From DATBIS01 sp036556805 (GTDB lineage: Bacteria; Actinomycetota; UBA4738; HRBIN12): a stretch of DNA of 37,419 nucleotides. This document shows positions 7,937-16,811 of the stretch, piece after piece; the first letter of the stretch is position 1, and every line of letters begins with the position of its first letter. Below the pieces are notes generated by a model, which was not told the DNA's origin, did no database searches, and saw only the letters and a list, made by a program, of their open reading frames with translations. The stretch covers positions 1-37,419 of the forward strand of contig DATBIS010000107.1 of assembly GCA_036556805.1 (NCBI GenBank), given 5' to 3'. The translations under genes and the position numbers were made by a program.

Positions 7937-9583
7937 GTGCTGAGGGAGCTGCACATCGGCGGCCTCGGCGTGATCGAGGACCTCGACCTCGAGCTCCACG
8001 AAGGCCTCAACGTGCTCACCGGCGAGACCGGCGCCGGCAAGACGATGGTGACGGTGGGCCTCGCGCTCGCGATCGGAGCGCGCGGCTCCAGCTCGCTCGT
8101 GCGCGCCGGGGTCTCGGCGGCGCGCGTCCAGGCTCGGTTCGACGCGCCGGCCGGCGCCGAGGAGTGGTCGGAGGACGGCGAGCTCGTCCTCGCGCGCGCG
8201 ATCGGGGCGGACGGCCGGAGCTCGGCGAGGATCTCGGGGCAGATCTCCACCGCATCCGCGCTCGCGGACGTCGGCGGGCGCCTCCTCGAGCTGCACGGCC
8301 AGCACCAGGCGCAGCGCCTGCTGACCGCGGCCACGCAGACGGCCTTCCTCGATCGGTTCGCCGGCGAGGACCACCTGGCAACGCTCGCGGCCTACCGCGA
8401 GACCTTCGACCGGCTGCGCGCCACCCGGTCGGCGCTCCGCGACCTCGAGTCCGCATCGCGCGAGCGCGAACGCGAGCTCGACCTCCTCGCGTACCAGGTG
8501 CGCGAGATCGAGTCGGTCGCGCCCTCGCCGGGGGAGAGCGACGCGCTTGCCGCCGAGGAGACGCGGCTCGGGCACGTGGAACGCCTGCAACAGCACGCGG
8601 CCGCCGCCGAGGAGGCGCTGACGACCGAGGGAGGCGTGCTCGACGGGCTCGCGGCGTCCACCTCCGTCGTGGAGGCGGTCGCGGAGCTCGACCCGTCCGC
8701 ACAGGAGCTCGCGGAGCGCACGCGGTCGGGCCTGCTGGATCTGGGCGAGCTTGCGCGCGACGTCCGCGCGTATCGCGAATCGCTCGTGATCGACCCCGGT
8801 CGCCTCGAGCAGGTCCGCGAGCGCATCGCCGAGCTGAAAGGCCTGCAGCGGAAGTACGGCGCGACCGACGGTGACGTGCTCGCGTTCCTCGCCGAGTCGT
8901 CCGCCCGCCTGGCGACCCTCGCCGGCGCCGACGAGCGGCTTGCCTCGCTGGCCGCGGACGTGCGGGAGCTCCAGGAGCAAGCCGACGAGCTCACGGTGCG
9001 CCTCACGGCTGCGCGCGCCGAGGCGGCTCCCCGGCTCGCGGCCGCGATCGCCGCGGAGATCCACGAGCTCGGGATGGCCGACGCGACCGCCGAGATCGCG
9101 CTCGAGCCGAGGGAGGAGCTCACGGGCACGGGAGCCGAACGCGTCGAGCTCCGGCTCGGCGCGGGCACGGGTCAGGAGCCGGCACCCCTCGCGAAGGCGG
9201 CGTCCGGGGGCGAGCTCTCGCGCACGATGCTCGCCTGTCGGAGCGTGCTCGCCGACCTCGACGAGGTGCCGACGCTCGTGTTCGACGAGGTCGACGCGGG
9301 GATCGGCGGTGAGGCCGGGCTCGCCGTCGGGCGCCGGCTCGCGCGTCTGGCTCGTTCGCGCCAGGTCCTGGTCGTCACGCACCTTCCGCAGATCGCCTGC
9401 TTCGCCGACCGACACGTCTTCGTGGAGAAGGTCCGGGGCACCGCGAGGGTGCGTGTGTTGACCGACGAAGACCGGGTACGGGAGCTGTCGCGAATGCTCG
9501 CCGGCCTTCCCGGCACGGATCGCGCGGTCTCCCACGCGGAGGAGCTGCTCGCCGAGGCCGGGCGCGTGCGCACGGCCGGCTGA
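7937..9583 (+). CDS. recN: DNA repair protein RecN
   Basis: This 548-residue SMC-like ATPase acts in double-strand break repair. Walker A is GETGAGKT (29-36). The middle third is a long coiled coil. The ABC signature SGGELSRTM is near 422-430 and Walker B, LVFDEVDAGIGG, near 447-458. The terminal VLVVTHLPQIACFADRH is typical of RecN. The length matches the family (550-590). The start is GTG 7937, giving the usual MLRELHI opening. No Shine-Dalgarno lies upstream, in keeping with a leaderless mRNA. Confidence 0.96.
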   Translation: MLRELHIGGLGVIEDLDLELHEGLNVLTGETGAGKTMVTVGLALAIGARGSSSLVRAGVSAARVQARFDAPAGAEEWSEDGELVLARAIGADGRSSARISGQISTASALADVGGRLLELHGQHQAQRLLTAATQTAFLDRFAGEDHLATLAAYRETFDRLRATRSALRDLESASRERERELDLLAYQVREIESVAPSPGESDALAAEETRLGHVERLQQHAAAAEEALTTEGGVLDGLAASTSVVEAVAELDPSAQELAERTRSGLLDLGELARDVRAYRESLVIDPGRLEQVRERIAELKGLQRKYGATDGDVLAFLAESSARLATLAGADERLASLAADVRELQEQADELTVRLTAARAEAAPRLAAAIAAEIHELGMADATAEIALEPREELTGTGAERVELRLGAGTGQEPAPLAKAASGGELSRTMLACRSVLADLDEVPTLVFDEVDAGIGGEAGLAVGRRLARLARSRQVLVVTHLPQIACFADRHVFVEKVRGTARVRVLTDEDRVRELSRMLAGLPGTDRAVSHAEELLAEAGRVRTAG

Positions 9584-9594
9584 ACGGGCGGCCG

Positions 9595-9618
9595 CCACGG
9601 GCGACCGTGGGCTACCCT
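9595..9618 (+). promoter_or_regulatory. Inverted repeat plus -10 box ahead of steA
   Basis: CCACGG-GCGA-CCGTGG (9595-9610) is a perfect 6-bp inverted repeat. It is followed by the -10 box TACCCT at 9613-9618, predicting a start near 9625. The repeat lies in the -35/-10 spacer, so it could be an operator or a short recN terminator stem without a T run. The leader of about 35 bases carries GGAGG at 9650-9654, 5 bases before GTG 9660. Confidence 0.45.
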
Positions 9619-9659
9619 TTCCGAGCCGCCCCCGGCGGCGGCGCCCGCCGGAGGTCATC

Positions 9660-10856
9660 GTGTCGACGACGAAACAGCGCAACAGCCTGCTCCGGCCGCA
9701 CCGGCGCCGGCTCGAGCTCGGCGTCGCCCGCGTGGACGCGCGGACGAAGCGACTGGTGGCGCGCGCTCACCCGGGCGACGTCGCGGTGATCGACCACGAG
9801 GACCTCGACCGCGTGGCCGCCGAGGGTCTGGTGCGGGCGGGCGTGGCCGGCGTCGTGAACGCGTCGCCCTCGATCACCGGCCGCTACCCGAACCTCGGGC
9901 CGCTGATCCTCGTGCAGGCCGGGGTGCCGCTCGTGGACGCCGTCGGGCCGCTCGTGATGCGGAAGGTCAGGGAGGGGGATCGCCTCCGCCTGGAGGGGGA
10001 CCGCGTGTTCGTCGATGACCGCCTCGTGGGGATCGGCACGCGCCAGAGCCGTGACTCGGTGATCGGGGACATGGAGGACGCGAAGGCCGGACTGGGCGAT
10101 CGGTTCGACGGCTTCGCGCGCAACACGCTGGAGTACCTCCAGCAGGAGCGCGACCTGTTGTTCGGCGGCGCCGGGCTTCCCGGGCTCGACCACGAGCTCG
10201 CAGGGCGCCCGGTGCTCGTCGTGGTGCGCGGATACGGCTATCGGGAGGATCTCGCGGCGCTCCGCGCGTACATCCGCGACGTCCGCCCGGTGCTCGTCGG
10301 CGTCGACGGCGGGGCCGATGCGCTCATCGACGAGGGATACGCGCCCGACCTCATCGTGGGCGACATGGACAGCGTGTCGGACGCGGCGCTCGAGCTCGCC
10401 CGGACCGGGCGCCGGCGCCCCGCGGAGCTCGTCCTGCACGCGTACGGCGACGCCCGCGCTCCGGGCCAGGCGCGGCTGGATCGTCTGGGCGTCCCCTACA
10501 AGGTCGCGCAGGCCGTGGGGACGAGCGAGGACCTCGCGTTCCTGCTCGCGCACGAACAGCGTGCCGACCTGATCGTGGCCGTCGGCTCGCACGGCAACCT
10601 CCGCGAGTTCCTCGACAAGGGACGCGAGGGGATGGCGAGCACGTTCCTCGTCCGTCTGCGCGTGGGCGAGATCCTGCTCGACGCGAAGGGCGTGTCGCGG
10701 CTCTACGCGGGCGGCAGCCGCCGGTGGGAGACGTGGCTGCTGGTGGGCTCCGCCCTCGTCGCCGTCGCGATCATCGTCCTGGTGTCACCCGCGCTTCGCC
10801 TGTACGTCTCGCAGAACTTCCACGCGTTCCTGGACTGGCTCCGCGACGTCCTGTGA
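9660..10856 (+). CDS. steA: SteA-like cytokinetic-ring protein
   Basis: This 398-residue protein has a thiamine-pyrophosphokinase-like fold, seen in GVDGGADALIDEGYAPDLIVGDMDSVSD-type sequence starting near residue 213. A single membrane helix lies near 359-383 (WLLVGSALVAVAIIVLVSP). It corresponds to Rv1697/SteA. In Corynebacterium SteA works with SteB at the septum and affects peptidoglycan hydrolysis. Family members do not appear to be real thiamine enzymes. The C-terminal anchor places the bulk in the cytoplasm. The stop overlaps steB as GTGA. Confidence 0.88.
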   Translation: MSTTKQRNSLLRPHRRRLELGVARVDARTKRLVARAHPGDVAVIDHEDLDRVAAEGLVRAGVAGVVNASPSITGRYPNLGPLILVQAGVPLVDAVGPLVMRKVREGDRLRLEGDRVFVDDRLVGIGTRQSRDSVIGDMEDAKAGLGDRFDGFARNTLEYLQQERDLLFGGAGLPGLDHELAGRPVLVVVRGYGYREDLAALRAYIRDVRPVLVGVDGGADALIDEGYAPDLIVGDMDSVSDAALELARTGRRRPAELVLHAYGDARAPGQARLDRLGVPYKVAQAVGTSEDLAFLLAHEQRADLIVAVGSHGNLREFLDKGREGMASTFLVRLRVGEILLDAKGVSRLYAGGSRRWETWLLVGSALVAVAIIVLVSPALRLYVSQNFHAFLDWLRDVL

Positions 10857-11773
10857 TCAGCTGGCGATACCACCTCGTCTCGATCGTCGCGGTGATCCTC
10901 GCGGTCGCGCTCGGCGTGCTCGCGGGCGCGACCGTGGTCGGTGACCGGTTCGTCGACCAGCTGCGGGTCCAGACCGAGAACGCGCAGCGGCGCGCGGACG
11001 CGGCGGATGCCGAGGCAGCGAAGCTCCGCGGGTTCACGAACGAGGCCGTGCAGTACCTCACCGCGGGCGCGCTCGTGGGCACCACGGGCGTGACGCCGGA
11101 GGTCGTGCTGGTCACGCAGGATCCCGTCGACGGGGAGATGCGCGACCAGGTCGTGCAGTCGCTCGAGGCAGCCGGCGGGCACGTCGTCGCGCAGCTCACG
11201 GCCACGAGCAAGCTCACGGACGCGGGGGAGGAGGCCAGGCTCGCCACGCTGGTGGGCCGTCCGGGCCTCGAAGCCTCCGAGCTCCCAGCCGCACTCGCGG
11301 TGAGGATCGGTGCGCGCCTGAAAGGGCTTGCGCCGCACGGGGACGGCAACGACCTGCTGGACGAGCTCGATCCGTTCGTCGTCGTTGAGCCCGCACGAGA
11401 CGTCGACGTGCACGACGTGGGGGGCCCCAGCACGATCGTGGTGGTGTTCGCGAACGACACCGGCGAACCGAGCCTCGACCCGGCTGCGTTCCTCGTGCCG
11501 TTCACGGGCGAGCTCGTGAAGTCGCCCACGATGGACGTCGCGGCCGGCGAGGGCTCCGTGAGCGAGCTCGGGTTCGTTGCGGCCGTGCGCGACGACGGTG
11601 ATCTGTTCCCGGACGGGGCGCTCGTGACCGTCGACGATCTCGACGACGCGATCGGCCGCGCGGCGATGGTGCTGGGGCTCGCGAACCTGGTGGAGACGCC
11701 GGGCGACGGCGGCGATTACGGCGTGAACGGTGACGGCTACTTGCCGGCTCCGCCGTCGGGGCTCGCGGCCTGA
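10853..11773 (+). CDS. steB: SteB/MctB-like copper transporter family protein
   Basis: This 306-residue protein starts ISWRYHLVSIVAVILAVALG, one N-terminal membrane helix (about 8-28), followed by a short coiled coil (30-65) and a large extracytoplasmic domain. The start sequence and position after steA match Rv1698 (MctB) and corynebacterial SteB. Roles proposed for the family are copper handling in mycobacteria and septal function with SteA. GTG 10853 overlaps the steA stop, supporting joint synthesis. Confidence 0.88.
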   Translation: MISWRYHLVSIVAVILAVALGVLAGATVVGDRFVDQLRVQTENAQRRADAADAEAAKLRGFTNEAVQYLTAGALVGTTGVTPEVVLVTQDPVDGEMRDQVVQSLEAAGGHVVAQLTATSKLTDAGEEARLATLVGRPGLEASELPAALAVRIGARLKGLAPHGDGNDLLDELDPFVVVEPARDVDVHDVGGPSTIVVVFANDTGEPSLDPAAFLVPFTGELVKSPTMDVAAGEGSVSELGFVAAVRDDGDLFPDGALVTVDDLDDAIGRAAMVLGLANLVETPGDGGDYGVNGDGYLPAPPSGLAA

Positions 11774-11774
11774 G

Positions 11775-12458
11775 ATGACCGAGTCCCGCGTGGTGGCCCT
11801 CGTGGCCGCGCACGACGAGGCGGACCGCGTCGGCGACACGGTCGGCGCGCTCGCGTCGATCGAGGGCGTTCACGAGGTCGTGGTCGTCGACGACGGATCC
11901 CGCGACGCCACGGCCGCGGTGGCGCTCGCGGCCGGCGCCACCGTCCTTCGCGTCCCGCGGCGGGTGGGCAAGGGCAGAGCCGTCGAGGGCGCGCTCGGCA
12001 GGCTGCCGTCCGCCCCCGTCTGGCTGCTCGCGGATGCCGACCTCGGCGGGACGGCATCGCACCTGGCCCCCCTCATCGAGCTCGTGGTGGACGGGCGGGC
12101 CGATCTCGCGATCGCGGTCTTCCCCCCGCTCACCGGCGGCGGGCTCGGCCGGGTGAAGCGGTTCGCCGGGCGCGCGATCCGGCTGCTTTCACGGTTTCGT
12201 CCGGAGGAGCCGCTGTCGGGCCAGCGCGCGCTGAACGCGACATGTCTCGCCGCGTGCCGGCCGCTCGCCACGGGATTCGGCCTCGAGACCGGCATGACGA
12301 TCGACGCGGCACGCGCCGGCTTCCGGGTCGTGGAGGTACCCCTCGACGGGCTCTCGCATCGACCGACCGGGCGGAGCCTCCGCGGCTACGCGCATCGGGG
12401 CCGGCAGGGGATCGACATCGTCCGGGCGGTCGCCGCGAGGGCGATCCGGATCCGATGA
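11775..12458 (+). CDS. Family 2 glycosyltransferase
   Basis: This 227-residue GT-A enzyme has the nucleotide-sugar motif VVDDGSRDAT (37-46) and a metal-binding DAD (87-89). A basic segment RRVGKGRA lies between them. It has no C-terminal membrane helices, so it should be cytosolic or peripheral. It resembles dolichyl-phosphate-sugar and glucosyl-phosphoglycerate synthases, but donor and acceptor cannot be assigned. It begins 1 base after steB and overlaps the next transferase as ATGA. Both are probably in the steA-steB operon. Confidence 0.85.
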   Translation: MTESRVVALVAAHDEADRVGDTVGALASIEGVHEVVVVDDGSRDATAAVALAAGATVLRVPRRVGKGRAVEGALGRLPSAPVWLLADADLGGTASHLAPLIELVVDGRADLAIAVFPPLTGGGLGRVKRFAGRAIRLLSRFRPEEPLSGQRALNATCLAACRPLATGFGLETGMTIDAARAGFRVVEVPLDGLSHRPTGRSLRGYAHRGRQGIDIVRAVAARAIRIR

Positions 12459-13201
12459 GCGGGCGGCTCCTCGTGCGCAACTACCGCGGACGCGACGTTC
12501 CGGCCGTGATCGGGCCGATGCTCGCGGCGTTCGGCGCCGCATCGACGATCGCGATCGCGCTCGGGGACTCGTCGGGCGTCCCCGCCGCGGGGTGGGTGGC
12601 CTCGGGGGCCGCGCTCCTCGTGGTCGCGGCGGGTCTCGTCGACGATCTCGCGCCAGCGGGGCCGCGGGGCCTCCGGGCCCACGTCCGCGAGCTCGCGGGC
12701 GGCCACGTGACGACGGGGATCCTCAAGCTGGTGATCGTGTCGGCGGCCGCGATCGTGGCCGTTGGATCCGTCCCCGGCCGGTCGGGCGCGGTGCGCCTGG
12801 CCGGCGCCGTGCTGGTCGCGGGGGCTGCGAACACCGTGAACGGGCTCGACGTTCGACCCGGCCGAGCCTTGAAGTTCTTCCTCGTCGGGGCCGTCGTCGG
12901 CGCCCTCTGGTTCCCGTGGCCGCTGGCCCCTTTCGCGCCCGGCGTCGCGCTCGGCGCGCTCGTGCTGCTTCCCTGGGACGCGGGGGAGCGAGCGATGCTC
13001 GGCGACTCGGGCGCGAACCTGCTGGGGTTCACGCTCGGCCTCGGCCTCTTCGTGCAGCTGTCGGACGCGTGGGTGTTCGCCGCGGCCGGGTTCGCCGTCC
13101 TTCTGAACGTCGTCGCCGAAACCATTACGTTCTCGCGGGTGATCGACGCCGTGCCGCCGCTTCGCTGGTTCGATCGGCTCGGCCGCGCCGGGGAAGACTG
13201 A
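12455..13201 (+). CDS. WecA/MraY-like polyprenyl-phosphate glycosylphosphotransferase (short form)
   Basis: This 248-residue multi-pass membrane protein has roughly eight hydrophobic segments. It keeps the hallmarks of the MraY/WecA family: LVDDL (61-65), the N-xx-N-xx-D motif NTVNGLD (126-132) and MLGDSGANLLGF (181-192). The N-terminal NYRGRDVPAV is also typical. It is about 100 residues shorter than MraY and lacks the usual HHH loop. It should transfer a sugar phosphate to a lipid carrier, but the sugar is unknown. Placement with SteA/SteB and a GT2 suggests an envelope glycan made at the septum. Confidence 0.82.
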   Translation: MSGRLLVRNYRGRDVPAVIGPMLAAFGAASTIAIALGDSSGVPAAGWVASGAALLVVAAGLVDDLAPAGPRGLRAHVRELAGGHVTTGILKLVIVSAAAIVAVGSVPGRSGAVRLAGAVLVAGAANTVNGLDVRPGRALKFFLVGAVVGALWFPWPLAPFAPGVALGALVLLPWDAGERAMLGDSGANLLGFTLGLGLFVQLSDAWVFAAAGFAVLLNVVAETITFSRVIDAVPPLRWFDRLGRAGED

Positions 13202-13261
13202 AAACCTCCATCGGCGGCGAAGTTTCGGAGGCTTCGCGGGCGGCGCGTCGCCGCGGTCTGC

Positions 13262-13267
13262 TATCGT
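13262..13267 (+). promoter_or_regulatory. -10 box (TATCGT) of pyrG
   Basis: TATCGT ends 8 bases before GTG 13276, predicting a start near 13274 and almost no leader. The 74-base gap after the upstream gene shows no other signal. Confidence 0.45.
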
Positions 13268-13275
13268 CGAATCCC

Positions 13276-14916
13276 GTGGTGAAAGGCCAACCGAAGTTCA
13301 TCTTCGTCACGGGCGGAGTTGCCTCCGGTCTCGGGAAGGGCATCACCACCGCCTCCCTCGGCCGTCTCTTCAAGTCCCGCGGTCTCAAGGTCGCGCTGCA
13401 GAAGCTCGACCCGTATGTGAACGTCGACCCGGGCACGATGAACCCGTTCGAGCACGGTGAGGTCTTCGTGCTCGACGACGGCGCCGAGACCGACCTCGAC
13501 CTCGGCCACTACGAGCGGTTCACCGACGAGGACCTCCATCGAGGCTCGAACTTCACGACCGGCGCCGTGTACAGCGCGGTGATCGCGAAGGAGCGGCGCG
13601 GCGACTACCTCGGCAAGACCGTGCAGGTGATCCCGCACATCACCGACGAGATCAAGGAGCGGATCCGTTCCCTCGCCGAGACCGAGGCCTCCGACCTCGT
13701 GATCGTCGAGGTCGGGGGCACGGTGGGCGACATCGAATCGCTGCCGTTCCTCGAGGCGATCCGGCAGCTCCGCAACGAGATCGGCCGCAGCCGCTGCGCG
13801 TTCGTGCACGTGTCGCTCATGCCGTTCATCGGTCCGACCGGCGAGCTGAAGACGAAGCCGACCCAGCACTCGGTGAAGGAGCTGCGGTCGCTCGGTCTGC
13901 AGCCCGACGTCATCGTGTGCCGAAGCGACCGGCCGATCGGGCGGCACCTCAAGGAGAAGGTCTCGCTGCTGTGCGACGTGCCGATCTCCGGCGTGATCAG
14001 CGCCCCCGACGCGGATTCGATCTACGAGGTGCCGATGGTGCTCCGGCGCGAGGGCCTCGACGCGGAGCTCGCCATGCATCTCGGGATCGACGCGGAGCCC
14101 GACCTCTCGGAGTGGACGGCGCTCGTCGATCGGATCGGGTCGGCGACGAGTCCCGTGAAGATCGGCGTCGTGGGCAAGTACGTGAACCTGCGCGACGCGT
14201 ACCTGTCGGTGATGGAGGCGCTGAAGCACGGCGGCTTCGCGCACGGTGCGGCGGTCGACATCACGTGGGTGGCCTCCGACGACCTCGGCGGGGACGCGAC
14301 CGAGGCCGCGCTCGCGGAGCTCGACGGCGTGCTGATCCCCGGCGGCTTCGGGGTGCGCGGCGTCGAGGGCAAGGTTGATGCGGCCCGGTTCGCGCGAGAG
14401 CAAGACGTGCCGTTCCTCGGCATCTGCCTCGGCCTGCAGTGCGCCGTGATCGAGATCGCGCGCAACCTGTGCGGCTTGGAGGGCGCGAACTCCTTCGAGT
14501 TCGACCCGATGACGCCGCATCCGGTGATCGACCTGCTGCCCGAGCAGAAGAACGTCACCGACCTCGGCGCGACCATGCGCTTGGGCGCGCAGGCGTGCCT
14601 GATCGAGCCGGGAACGCTCGCCGCGAAGGCGTACGGCGAGGAGGTCGTGTACGAGCGTCACCGTCATCGCTTCGAGGTGAACCCCGCGTACCACGAGACG
14701 CTCGCGGCGTGCGGCCTCGTGACGTCCGGAAGCTCGCAGAAGGGACGGCTCGCGGAGATCGTGGAGCTGCCCGATCATCCGTTCTTCATCGCCGGGCAGT
14801 TCCACCCGGAGCTTCGATCGCGCCCGACCCGCCCGCACCCGCTGTTCCGCGAGTTCGTGGGGGCCGCGGTCGCGTACCGGCGCGCGCGCGCCGAACGCCC
14901 GGTCACCGTCGCGTAG
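13276..14916 (+). CDS. pyrG: CTP synthase
   Basis: This 546-residue enzyme aminates UTP to CTP using glutamine. The N-terminal synthetase domain starts KFIFVTGGVASGLGKG with the P-loop at 12-22, and has the YVNVDPGTM and EHGEVFVLDDG motifs. The C-terminal glutamine amidotransferase domain has nucleophile C384 (GICLGLQ) and the H510/E512 pair in GQFHPEL. GTG 13276 is preferred, and the adjoining GTG 13279 is also possible. The order recN-steA-steB-pyrG-Nudix-xerD is the mycobacterial one, with the two glycosyltransferases and two other genes inserted here. Confidence 0.97.
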   Translation: MVKGQPKFIFVTGGVASGLGKGITTASLGRLFKSRGLKVALQKLDPYVNVDPGTMNPFEHGEVFVLDDGAETDLDLGHYERFTDEDLHRGSNFTTGAVYSAVIAKERRGDYLGKTVQVIPHITDEIKERIRSLAETEASDLVIVEVGGTVGDIESLPFLEAIRQLRNEIGRSRCAFVHVSLMPFIGPTGELKTKPTQHSVKELRSLGLQPDVIVCRSDRPIGRHLKEKVSLLCDVPISGVISAPDADSIYEVPMVLRREGLDAELAMHLGIDAEPDLSEWTALVDRIGSATSPVKIGVVGKYVNLRDAYLSVMEALKHGGFAHGAAVDITWVASDDLGGDATEAALAELDGVLIPGGFGVRGVEGKVDAARFAREQDVPFLGICLGLQCAVIEIARNLCGLEGANSFEFDPMTPHPVIDLLPEQKNVTDLGATMRLGAQACLIEPGTLAAKAYGEEVVYERHRHRFEVNPAYHETLAACGLVTSGSSQKGRLAEIVELPDHPFFIAGQFHPELRSRPTRPHPLFREFVGAAVAYRRARAERPVTVA

Positions 14917-14928
14917 GCGCCACCGGCC

Positions 14929-15444
14929 GTGGTCGAGCCGGGGAGCTCCCGCGAGGCCTGGTCGGGACGTTACCTCACGGTGACCGTCGAACGATGGCCG
15001 GGTCTCGGCGAGTACGAGCTGATCCGCAAGCACCACGCCGTGGGCATCGTGCCGATCACCGACGACGGCGGCGTGCTGCTCGTGCGGCAGTTTCGCCCGC
15101 CGGTCCGGCAGGAGCTGCTCGAGATACCCGCCGGGCTGCTCGACGTCGACGGGGAGGACGCGCTCACGTGCGCGGCGCGAGAGCTCTTCGAGGAGACGGG
15201 CCATCGCCATCGTTCGCTGGAGTTCCTCGGCGGGTGCTACCTGTCGCCAGGGTTCACCGACGAGTACATGCATCTGTTCCTCGCGCGTACCGCGCCCGAC
15301 GCCGAGGGGACGCCGGAGGAGGGCATCGAGCTCGTGCGCATGCCGTTCGCCGACGCCGTGGCCGCAGCCCGGAACGGCAAGGTGCGCAACGCGTCCACCG
15401 CGCTTGCCCTCCTGCTCGCGGCCGCGCGAGTATCTGCGGAGTGA
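14929..15444 (+). CDS. Nudix hydrolase, ADP-ribose pyrophosphatase type
   Basis: This 171-residue protein contains the Nudix box at about 69-91, GLLDVDGED followed by AARELFEETG (R84, E85, E88, E89). The box has one extra residue in the first loop, as in ADP-ribose pyrophosphatases of actinobacteria. The dimer-type N-terminal strands (YLTVTVERW, HHAVGIVPI) and the YLSPGFTDEYMHLFLA segment fit that subgroup. It likely hydrolyses ADP-ribose to AMP and ribose-5-phosphate. It is equivalent by position to Rv1700. The stop overlaps the next gene as GTGA. Confidence 0.9.
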   Translation: MVEPGSSREAWSGRYLTVTVERWPGLGEYELIRKHHAVGIVPITDDGGVLLVRQFRPPVRQELLEIPAGLLDVDGEDALTCAARELFEETGHRHRSLEFLGGCYLSPGFTDEYMHLFLARTAPDAEGTPEEGIELVRMPFADAVAAARNGKVRNASTALALLLAAARVSAE

Positions 15445-16778
15445 GCCCTCCCGAGACCCGCTACGCGAAGAGCGGCGACGTGCACATCGCCTATCAGGTC
15501 GTGGGCGAGGGATCGTTCGATCTCGTGTACGTCCCGGGGTTCGTGTCGAACGTCGAGGAGGGGTGGGAGGAGCCGCACGCTCGCAAGTTCCTCGAGCGGC
15601 TCGCATCGTTCTCCCGTCTGATCCTGTTCGACAAGCGCGGGACGGGGCTCAGCGATCCCGTGCCGATCGCCGACCTGCCCACGCTCGAGCAGCGTATGGA
15701 CGACCTTCGCGCGGTGATGGACGCGGCGGGATCCGAGCGTGCGGCCGTCTTCGGCCACTCGGAGGGTGGTGTGATGAGCGTGCTGTTCGCGGCGACGTAC
15801 CCCGACCGGACGATCGCCCTCATCACGCTCGGCACATTCGCGAAGCGCATCTGGTCGCCGGACTATCCGTGGGCGCCGACGCCCGAGCAGCGCGAGCTCG
15901 ACTACGCCGACGTCGAGACGAGCTGGGGCCGCGAGATCGACCTCGGAACCTACGCGCCGTCGATGGTCGGGGACGAGGCCTTCCATACGTGGTTCGCCCG
16001 ATACTTTCGGCGAAGCGCGAGCCCGCAGGCTGCGCTCGCGTTGCTGCGGATGAACACGCAGGCCGACATCCGGCACGTGCTTCCCGCCGTGCGCGTGCCG
16101 ACGCTCGTGATGAACCGCGTAGGCGATCTCGACGTGAACGTAGAGGAGGCCCGATACATCGCCGCGCGTATCCCCGGCGCGAAGCTCGTCGAGCTTCCCG
16201 GCGCCGACCACACCTTGTGGGTGGGGGACACCGAGCCGCTGCTGGACGAGATCGAGGAGTTCCTGACCGGCGTCCGCCGAGGGCCCGACCCCGACCGGGT
16301 GCTCGCGACCGTGCTGTTCACCGACGTCGTGGGCTCCACGGAGCGGGCCGCCGCGATCGGCGACCGCGCCTGGAGCCAGCTCGTCGAACGACATCACGCC
16401 GCGGTGCGCGCAGAGCTCGGGAGGTTCCGCGGGCGGGAGGTGGACACGGCGGGCGACGAGTTCCTCGCGACCTTCGACGGCCCCGCGCGCGCGGTTCGCT
16501 GCGCGGCGGCCTCGATCGATGCCGTGCGCGGCCTCGGGCTCGACATCCGCGCCGGCGTCCACACGGGGGAGGTCGAGATGGCCGGCGAGGAGGTCCGCGG
16601 GCTTGCCGTGCACATCGGAGCCCGCGTCGCGGCGCTCGCGAGTGGTGGTGAGGTCCTCGTATCGAGCACGGTGAAGGACCTGGTGGCGGGGTCGGGGATC
16701 GAGTTCGCCGATCGCGGCGAGCACGAGCTCAAGGGCGTGCCCGGCGCCTGGCGCGTGTACGCCGTCGCGGAGGTCTGA
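15441..16778 (+). CDS. Alpha/beta-hydrolase fused to a class III nucleotide cyclase domain
   Basis: Residues 1-278 form an alpha/beta-hydrolase with oxyanion region FDKRGTGLSD, nucleophile S107 in GHSEGG and catalytic H257 in GADHTLW. Residues 285-445 form a class III cyclase catalytic domain with both metal aspartates, D295 (FTDVVGST) and D339 (AGDEF), and AGVHTGEVE. The position that is normally the adenine-selecting lysine is aspartate (D335, EVDTAGDE), so substrate preference, or even activity, is uncertain. Such fusions are common in actinobacteria. No membrane helix is seen. Its GTG start is within the Nudix stop. Confidence 0.88.
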   Translation: MSPPETRYAKSGDVHIAYQVVGEGSFDLVYVPGFVSNVEEGWEEPHARKFLERLASFSRLILFDKRGTGLSDPVPIADLPTLEQRMDDLRAVMDAAGSERAAVFGHSEGGVMSVLFAATYPDRTIALITLGTFAKRIWSPDYPWAPTPEQRELDYADVETSWGREIDLGTYAPSMVGDEAFHTWFARYFRRSASPQAALALLRMNTQADIRHVLPAVRVPTLVMNRVGDLDVNVEEARYIAARIPGAKLVELPGADHTLWVGDTEPLLDEIEEFLTGVRRGPDPDRVLATVLFTDVVGSTERAAAIGDRAWSQLVERHHAAVRAELGRFRGREVDTAGDEFLATFDGPARAVRCAAASIDAVRGLGLDIRAGVHTGEVEMAGEEVRGLAVHIGARVAALASGGEVLVSSTVKDLVAGSGIEFADRGEHELKGVPGAWRVYAVAEV

Positions 16779-16782
16779 CGGG

Positions 16783-16788
16783 TAGGCT
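16783..16788 (+). promoter_or_regulatory. -10 box (TAGGCT) of ald
   Basis: TAGGCT starts 5 bases after the cyclase stop. It predicts transcription from about 16795 and a 17-base leader holding the perfect Shine-Dalgarno AGGAGG at 16801-16806. Confidence 0.45.
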
Positions 16789-16811
16789 TCGGCGGGCGAC
16801 AGGAGGCTCCG

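Noticed and set aside
6641..9682. Very long minus-strand open frame (about 1013 codons) antisense to tlyA, nadK and recN
   Set aside because: It is the usual GC-driven antisense shadow. The + strand carries three clear full-length genes with catalytic motifs, and the minus frame shows no family motif.
13202..13275. Terminator between the WecA-like gene and pyrG
   Set aside because: The best pairing is a CCTCC/GGAGG stem with a long loop and no T run, too weak to call.
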